Source of the DNA: JANLQX01 sp031406385
Lineage (GTDB): Bacteria > Actinomycetota > Acidimicrobiia > Acidimicrobiales > JANYDT01
Assembly: GCA_031406385.1 (NCBI GenBank)
Contig: JANOHI010000051.1
Coordinates: forward strand, 1 to 18,766
DNA length: 18,766 bases
Reading direction: 5' to 3'
Shown: piece after piece, positions 14,145 to 18,766 of the stretch
Layout of the letters: each line of letters begins with the position of its first letter
Numbering within the stretch: the stretch's first letter is position 1
Position numbers and translations under genes: made by a program
Notes under the pieces: generated by a model
Told to the model about the DNA's origin: nothing
Database searches by the model: none
What the model saw: only the letters and a program-made list of their open reading frames with translations

Positions 14145-15046
14145 ATGTTTTCCTGTGCCTTTCCGCTCGACGACGCAACACTCCTCCGCAAAACCGGTGT
14201 CCTCCACAACGAAAGTGTTACCGTCGCCGGCCTGCTGACCCTGGGCGAATATCCGCAACAACACCTCCCGCACTGCACGATCCGCGCTGCGATGCACGTC
14301 GACGACACCTCGACTGTGCGAGCACTCGACTCGGCCACGTTCACCGGCCCGATACCGGCCATGCTCGAGGAGGCCGTCGAATGGGTCGCCGCAACAGTCG
14401 CAACAGGATCGTGCAGAATCCTTCGGGTCAAGTCGTCACGCAACTCGACCCGCCCGCTATCGCCGTGCGTGAACTCGTCGCCAACGCGCTCGTGCACCGT
14501 GACCTTGCCGAGTGGGCCTCATCCAGGTCCATCGAGCTTCGCCTCACCAACACCGCGATGCGCATCACCAACCCAGGCGGCCTCTACGGCATCACTGCTG
14601 ACCGGCTCGGCGTTCACCCGTTGACCTCCGCTCGAAACCGTCGCCTCCTCGAAATCTGCAAGTTCGTCAGAACCGGCGACGCAAACGTCGTCGAAGTGCT
14701 CGCGTCCGGGTTACCAGCAACGATCGCGGCACTCTCCGCCGCGGAGATGCCACCCCCACGGTTCTTCGATCAAGCACTCGCGTTCACTGTCACCGTCGAT
14801 CGAACCACGACACCACGCCGAACGACAACCGCGACCGCAGCCAAGGTCACTTCGTCCGAGCGAGAGGTCCTCGTTGCTCTCCAGCATCCGCGAACCGTGA
14901 AAGCGCTAGCAGCAGACCTCGGACTCTCCGAAAATGCGATTCACAAACGCCTCGGATCACTCCGAGCGAAAGGCCTCGTCGCGATGGAAGGCGGCCAAGG
15001 CCAGCAGTCGGTCTATCGCCGCGCCGACGAGCGGTTCCCGAGCTGA
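14145..15046 (+). pseudogene. RecG/Schlafen-like regulator, 5'-truncated and frameshifted
   Basis: This is the C-terminal two thirds of an AlbA_2 (divergent AAA-4/Schlafen-like) protein with a HATPase_c_4 module. Recognisable segments are LLTLGEYPQQHLPHCTIRAA, FTGPIPAMLEEAVEWV, PAIAVRELVANALVHRDL, RITNPGGLYGI and HPLTSARNRRLLEI, followed by a winged helix-turn-helix (about TVKALAADLGLSENAIHKRL). The first two are in one frame and the rest in another. The 902 bases are one short of a multiple of three, and restoring one C at 14384-14390 gives EWVRRNSRNRIV. The N-terminal AlbA_2 nucleic-acid domain is missing: family-like sequence begins about 40 bases after repeat unit C3. The likely original role was DNA-binding regulation or defence; the present copy looks inactive. 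Confidence 0.65.
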
Positions 15047-15116
15047 CCCGTCCGCAAGCGCGACCGAGGTCGAAGCGGCCGTTCGGTGGACCCGCCAACG
15101 CTCCAACGCAGAACGA

Positions 15117-15494
15117 CTACCTATCTGGAGTTCCCTCCCGGCGAGTTTCGGTGAGGCAGACGGCGAGGTCGAGTAGTCCGGTGACGCAGGGGTCAACGAT
15201 TCGGTAATGCGCGTGATTGCCGGTGCGCCGGACGGCAAGAACGCCTTCGGCGACAAGTCGCTGGAGCTGGTTGCTGCACGCCTGGGTGGACATGGCGACT
15301 GTCTCAGCGAGTTCGGTCACCGTGAGTTCTCCAGCACGCTCGAGGGCGTGGATGAGCCGCAGGCGTCCGTCGTTGGCGAGGACCTTGAACAGCTGTTGCA
15401 CCTCCTCGACGGTGCGGCCCGAGATCAGCGGCCGCTCGGCCAGCGAACACGACGCCGCCGTCGTATCGACAATCTTCGATCTTTTGCTTGACAT
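15117..15494 (-). CDS. arsR: ArsR/SmtB-family repressor
   Basis: A 125-residue winged-helix metalloid or metal sensor. The dimer and wing scaffold is clear: VQQLFKVLANDGRLRLIHAL (32-51), ELTVTELAETVAMSTQACSNQLQRL as helix-turn-helix (56-80) and the beta-wing VLAVRRTGNHAHYRIV (85-100). Cysteines at 16, 73, 103 and 113 could form a thiolate site; the classical ELCVCDL arsenic motif is absent, since it reads ELTVTEL here. I chose ATG 15494 because GGGAGG lies upstream. It is divergent from arsI with a palindrome between them, so it most likely represses both directions and responds to arsenite, antimonite or a soft metal. The inducer is inferred from the neighbours. Confidence 0.8.
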   Translation of the reverse strand: MSSKRSKIVDTTAASCSLAERPLISGRTVEEVQQLFKVLANDGRLRLIHALERAGELTVTELAETVAMSTQACSNQLQRLVAEGVLAVRRTGNHAHYRIVDPCVTGLLDLAVCLTETRREGTPDR

Positions 15495-15524
15495 CACGAA
15501 CCTCCCCCCGCACTCTATTACACA

Positions 15525-15539
15525 AGTACATGTAGTACT
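15525..15539. promoter_or_regulatory. Candidate ArsR operator in the arsR-arsI divergent region
   Basis: AGTAC (15525-15529) and GTACT (15535-15539) form a perfect inverted repeat around ATGTA; TACATGTA inside is itself palindromic. It lies in the only AT-richer stretch of the 64-base divergent spacer, 20 bases before the arsI start, next to TAATAG on the minus strand as a possible -10. Confidence 0.55.
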
Positions 15540-15558
15540 GAGATCCAAGGAGGATCAC

Positions 15559-15948
15559 GTGTCGAGATTCCAGATGTCAATCAACGTACGCGACGCCGAA
15601 GCGGCTGTCGTGTTCTACACGAAGCTTTTCGGTGTCGGTCCGGCGAAGCAGCGGCCGGGGTACGCGAACTTCGTCGTGGAGAACCCGCCGCTGAAGTTCA
15701 TCGTGATCGAGGGCGAGGGTGACCCGGGCACGATCAACCACGTCGGCATCGAGGTTGCCTCGACGGACGAGGTGTCCGCCGAAGCGATGCGTATCGAGGC
15801 GCTCGGCCTTCCCGTCAAGGTCGACGGTACCCATACCTGCTGCTACGCCACTCAGGACAAGGTGTGGACGATGGACCCCGAAGGGGTTCCGTGGGAGGTC
15901 TACACGGTGCTGGCCGATACCGATCACTTCGGCGCAGCAGTCCACTGA
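15559..15948 (+). CDS. arsI: ArsI/CadI-family glyoxalase-fold protein (C-As lyase)
   Basis: A 129-residue vicinal-oxygen-chelate protein. ArsI cleaves the C-As bond of trivalent organoarsenicals such as methylarsenite; CadI is a cadmium-induced relative. Key residues are present: first metal ligand position Gln5, His61 in TINHVGIEV, Glu113 in PWEVYTVLAD, and the paired cysteines 94-95 in THTCCYATQDKVW that bind As(III). The GTG start at 15559 follows AAGGAGG at a proper distance, and upstream residues of the longer frame overlap the arsR gene. It opens the rightward ars operon with a rhodanese gene nine bases beyond its stop. The two-Cys motif supports lyase over plain metal binding, but activity is not proven. 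Confidence 0.85.
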   Translation: MSRFQMSINVRDAEAAVVFYTKLFGVGPAKQRPGYANFVVENPPLKFIVIEGEGDPGTINHVGIEVASTDEVSAEAMRIEALGLPVKVDGTHTCCYATQDKVWTMDPEGVPWEVYTVLADTDHFGAAVH

Positions 15949-15956
15949 GTTCTGCG

Positions 15957-16283
15957 ATGTCGACACCAATCGAACGCAACGAAGTCCGAGCACTTCTCGG
16001 TGCCGGCGCCATTGTGCTCATCGACGCGCAAGGTCCTGGCAAGTTCGAGGACCGTCACATCCCCGGTGCCGTTCGAGCGTCCGCAGACGATGCTGGTGCC
16101 GTGCTCGCCGCGATCGGGCCTGACCTCGACCGTGCGGTCGTGACGTACTGCACGGACGAGGCCTGCACAGGGTCGGCGCACGCGGCATCGCTGCTTGAGG
16201 CGGCAGGATACCGAAACGTGCGCCGCTACGTCGGTGGCGCCGCCGACTGGGAAGCCTCCGGCCTCCCTGTCGAACGCTCATGA
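15957..16283 (+). CDS. Rhodanese with CxxxxC active loop
   Basis: A 108-residue rhodanese: VLIDAQGPGKFEDRHIPGAV (20-39) forms the N-terminal signature with Q in place of the usual R, the active loop is YCTDEACTGS with Cys65 and a second Cys70, and the closing motif is RRYVGGAADWEASG. The two-cysteine loop resembles rhodaneses found with ArsR-type regulators, where the pair might form a disulfide or bind As(III). It begins nine bases after arsI and its stop overlaps the start of the transporter gene (ATGA), so the three are one operon. Its role in arsenic handling, perhaps reduction or thiolation of arsenic species, is inferred. Confidence 0.75.
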   Translation: MSTPIERNEVRALLGAGAIVLIDAQGPGKFEDRHIPGAVRASADDAGAVLAAIGPDLDRAVVTYCTDEACTGSAHAASLLEAAGYRNVRRYVGGAADWEASGLPVERS

Positions 16284-18421
16284 CAACCAATCGAAAGCTT
16301 GACACTGACGTTGAGTTGGCCTGGCGAACAGGACCACCGGCTGGCGTGACAGGGCCGCGCATTCGAAAAACGCTTCTGACGTGGCTTGCGATCACGGTCG
16401 TTGGACTGCTGACCGGAGTCCTCGTCATAGGCACGTTGCCCTCCGACATGGACCCCGCCCAATCAGCGGAGTCCAAACGGACCGAGGTCGAAATCCAGCG
16501 CCTAACCGGGGTGTCCAGCCAGATCGTCATCGCCGTTCCTTCGAGATCCGACGAAGGCGACGCAGCGAAGATCGAGACACTTCGGGCACGGTACGCCGCA
16601 CTGCCGGGCGTCGAGTCGGTGACCACGAACGCGACCGTGCATCCGCAAGCTACGGCAGCGTTTCGGAGCATCGACGGACGAAACACCGCGATCGTTGTTG
16701 CGATTTCCACCGAGGCGAACGACGACCAGATCGACCGGATCATCGCCGAAACCCGCCAAGCCAGCACCGACATGTTTGGACCTGCCGTGAGGATCGCCGG
16801 GTCGGCCGTTGTCGACGAGGCACTCGGCGCAACCGCCGAACGTGACCTGTTGCGAGCTGACGCAATCGCCGTGCCGATCGTCCTCGCGCTCTTGGCCCTC
16901 GTCCTGCGAACGCGACGTGCACTGTGGTGGGGGCTCGCCAGCATCATCGCAACCATCGGCGGTTCACTGCTCCTCCTCGGTGCCGTGTCACAGATCACTG
17001 ACGTCTCTGTCTTCGCCGTCAACGTCGTCACCATGTTCGCGATCGGACTGACAGTCGACTACACCCTGCTCATCGCCACCGAGTTCCACCGACAACTCGT
17101 CGAACACGCGAACGAACCCGACCCGGTCACCGTAGCTGTGTCCGCGGCGCTCGCAACTGCCGGGCGAACCGTCATCTACTCGGGGCTCACCGTCGGCGCT
17201 GCCCTTGCCGGGCTGCTGCTCTTCCGTGAGCCGGTTCTCCGATCACTTGGAATCGGTGGCATCGGGGCCACGCTCACCGCAGTCACCGTCGCCAACACCC
17301 TTCTCCCCGCACTCCTACGGCGAAGCAAACCGAAGACCCGCTACAGCGAAACCGACGCGAGCAATCCGTTCCGTCGCCTCGCACGTGTTGTGACCGCGCG
17401 TCCGGTACTGGCGATCGCCGGGAGCCTCGCCCTCCTCGCCATCCTCGCAGCACCCGCGCTTCGCTTGACCAGCGCGGGTCTCGACGTACGAGCACTCCCG
17501 CCCCAACACCCCACCCGTCAAGCCGTCGAGTCCGTCACCAGCGCCTTCCCGGCGCTCACGCTCGCCACCACCGAAATCCTCGTGGAAGCACCGGCCGACG
17601 ATTCCGCAACGAACAAGTTCGTGCAACGACTTCGCATGCACCCGGGGATCGCAGCAGTGGAATCCACTTCCGTTGCTCGCAGCGAGACACTCGTCGTGGT
17701 GAGTGCAGCAGCGGAACTTCACCGCGACTTGGTCGAGTCAATCCGCAACGAACGCAGCGCACTGCGGTTCGGGGTCACCGGTGAAACCGCCGAAGACATC
17801 GACTTCACGAATTCGCTCCTGGGTCGGCTGCCCCTCGCTTTCGCCGTCATGGCCGGGTTCACCGTGTTGCTGCTGTGGCTCCTCACCAGTTCAGTACTGA
17901 TCCCGCTCAAGGCCGTCATCGTCAGTCTCGGATCACTCGCTGCATCAACCGGCGTCCTCGTCTGGGCATTCCAAGACGGCCACCTCGCTTCCATCCTCGG
18001 CTTCTCTCGCGTCGGCGGGCTCGACCCCGTCATTGTGGTCCTCGCCGCCATCTTCGCCTTCGGGCTCAGCACCGACTACGAAGTGTTCCTCCTCTCAGCC
18101 ATCGAACGCGAACGACGCAACGGCGCCGCTACAAACTTGGCGATCGAACATGGAGTCGGACGCACCGGGCGCATCATCACGCTCGCCGCTGCACTGATCA
18201 TCGTCGTGTTCATCGGGTTCGCGACCGGCGAACTCATCATCATCAAACAACTCGGCGTCGCCCTTGCCGCAGCAATCCTCATCGACGCCACAATCGTGCG
18301 ACTCGTGCTCGTACCTGCGACCCTTGCACTCTTCGCGGAACGGAACTGGTGGCAACCCGAACCACTGCGACGCCTCCACAACCGCATCGTTGGCGCCATC
18401 CCGGGACTCCGACTTGAGTAG
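16280..18421 (+). CDS. MMPL/RND-family transporter
   Basis: A 713-residue membrane protein with the two-fold MMPL architecture: one N-terminal helix (about 30-52), an exported loop (about 55-185) and five helices, then a second such block from about 375. Conserved proton-relay segments are GLTVDYTLLIATEF (about 256-269) and GLSTDYEVFLLSAIERE (about 594-610). Length is normal for actinobacterial MMPL proteins. Its start overlaps the rhodanese stop by four bases and its stop overlaps the TTG start of the next gene, so it is inside the ars operon. MMPL proteins usually move lipids or hydrophobic compounds; here an organoarsenical or arsenic-thiol export role is possible but unproven. The gene is intact. 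Confidence 0.85.
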   Translation: MTTNRKLDTDVELAWRTGPPAGVTGPRIRKTLLTWLAITVVGLLTGVLVIGTLPSDMDPAQSAESKRTEVEIQRLTGVSSQIVIAVPSRSDEGDAAKIETLRARYAALPGVESVTTNATVHPQATAAFRSIDGRNTAIVVAISTEANDDQIDRIIAETRQASTDMFGPAVRIAGSAVVDEALGATAERDLLRADAIAVPIVLALLALVLRTRRALWWGLASIIATIGGSLLLLGAVSQITDVSVFAVNVVTMFAIGLTVDYTLLIATEFHRQLVEHANEPDPVTVAVSAALATAGRTVIYSGLTVGAALAGLLLFREPVLRSLGIGGIGATLTAVTVANTLLPALLRRSKPKTRYSETDASNPFRRLARVVTARPVLAIAGSLALLAILAAPALRLTSAGLDVRALPPQHPTRQAVESVTSAFPALTLATTEILVEAPADDSATNKFVQRLRMHPGIAAVESTSVARSETLVVVSAAAELHRDLVESIRNERSALRFGVTGETAEDIDFTNSLLGRLPLAFAVMAGFTVLLLWLLTSSVLIPLKAVIVSLGSLAASTGVLVWAFQDGHLASILGFSRVGGLDPVIVVLAAIFAFGLSTDYEVFLLSAIERERRNGAATNLAIEHGVGRTGRIITLAAALIIVVFIGFATGELIIIKQLGVALAAAILIDATIVRLVLVPATLALFAERNWWQPEPLRRLHNRIVGAIPGLRLE

Positions 18422-18766
18422 TGGAGCCGGAATCGGACTTCGCTCCGAGTCAAAACCACTCATCCTCATCGCCGCCAGCGTCACGGGGCTCGCCATCAAC
18501 CAACGTTGGCCCGGACCGCTCGCCAACTACGACTGGCTCGTCCGAATCGGACTCTTTCTCGTCGTGTACAGCATTGTGGCATTCGTTCGAATCGGGCGAC
18601 TCAACCCCCGCCACCTGACACCAAAACTCACGACACTCGCGATCACGACGAACTTCGTGCTCGTCCCCGCATTCGCGTGGCTCCTCGGCTGGGTCGTGCT
18701 ACGCAATCACCCCGACCTCTGGGCCGGCGTCATCCTCTACACACTTACGCCCTGCATCGGCTGGTA
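18414..18766 (+). CDS. Bile acid:sodium symporter-family (ACR3-like) transporter, partial
   Basis: The 5' part of a gene that runs off the window end: 117 residues from a TTG overlapping the stop of the MMPL gene. It has hydrophobic segments PLILIAASVTGLAI, WLVRIGLFLVVYSIVAFV and TTNFVLVPAFAWLLGWVV, and ends at LYTLTPCIGW. That last segment resembles the LxPCxDW helix of arsenic-resistance members of the bile acid:sodium symporter superfamily, which includes ACR3 arsenite exporters. No ATG lies in frame near the beginning, and the TTG start is chosen from coupling. Arsenite export is the likely role from family and operon; the missing C-terminus prevents a firm subfamily call. Confidence 0.65.
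   Translation, partial: MSSGAGIGLRSESKPLILIAASVTGLAINQRWPGPLANYDWLVRIGLFLVVYSIVAFVRIGRLNPRHLTPKLTTLAITTNFVLVPAFAWLLGWVVLRNHPDLWAGVILYTLTPCIGW

Noticed and set aside
15117..15494. The ArsR protein as regulator of the sulfur operators
   Set aside because: ATACC-N6-GGTAT is a CsoR-family pattern, while the arsR spacer has a different palindrome and the gene is divergent from arsI.
16018..17034. Minus-strand open frame of 338 codons
   Set aside because: It is antisense to the rhodanese and MMPL genes, which have clear motifs and operon overlaps.

Overview
The window is high-GC DNA with actinobacterial features: ArsR and mycoredoxin-type proteins, MMPL transporters, TANNNT -10 boxes placed just upstream of start codons (candidate leaderless mRNAs), and CadI/ArsI-type genes. 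An environmental actinobacterium, possibly of class Acidimicrobiia, fits best. That rank is inferred from gene content, not demonstrated.

Layout. (1) 1-1260: a STAS-domain gene in otherwise gene-poor DNA. (2) 1260-3185: two clusters of an unusual repeat (C1 and C2). Its core looks like the T-arm plus 3' acceptor end of a tRNA or tmRNA, and it is flanked by CTGA[C/G]CAG motifs at fixed spacing. Between C1 and C2 lie a truncated Wadjet jetA (DUF3375) remnant and a toxin-antitoxin-like pair with a perfect operator palindrome over a leaderless promoter. (3) 3185-13855: a copper and sulfur stress island. It holds a frameshifted SHOCT gene, a cupredoxin-like lipoprotein, a CopB fragment and a PIG-L deacetylase. 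These are followed by a sulfide/persulfide set: two DUF2892 membrane proteins, a glutaredoxin, persulfide dioxygenase-rhodanese, rhodanese, a TauE exporter, an LPG-synthase-like membrane protein, an ICMT-like methyltransferase, an aminotransferase V remnant and CoA-disulfide reductase-rhodanese. (4) 13855-14145: third repeat copy (C3), abutting a 5'-truncated RecG/Schlafen-like regulator. (5) 15117-18766: an arsenic cluster with arsR divergent from arsI, rhodanese, an MMPL transporter and a partial bile-acid-symporter-type transporter.

The sulfur genes appear to form one regulon. Five 16-bp sites of form ATACC-N6-GGTAT (one with a mismatch) lie upstream of the transcription units, always with the GGTAT half supplying the first bases of the -10 box. 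This matches operators of CsoR-family repressors, which include the persulfide sensor CstR. No CsoR-family gene is visible in the window. The likely function is oxidation and export of sulfide-derived sulfur: CoA-disulfide reductase and rhodaneses handle persulfides, persulfide dioxygenase makes sulfite, and the TauE protein exports sulfite or a related anion.

Six coding regions between 3.6 and 15 kb are each out of frame by exactly one missing base. In every case restoring one C or G beside an identical base recovers family-like sequence. This looks like a systematic indel artefact of sequencing, although real decay is also present: jetA, copB, a methyltransferase, an aminotransferase and a secreted protein survive only as fragments.
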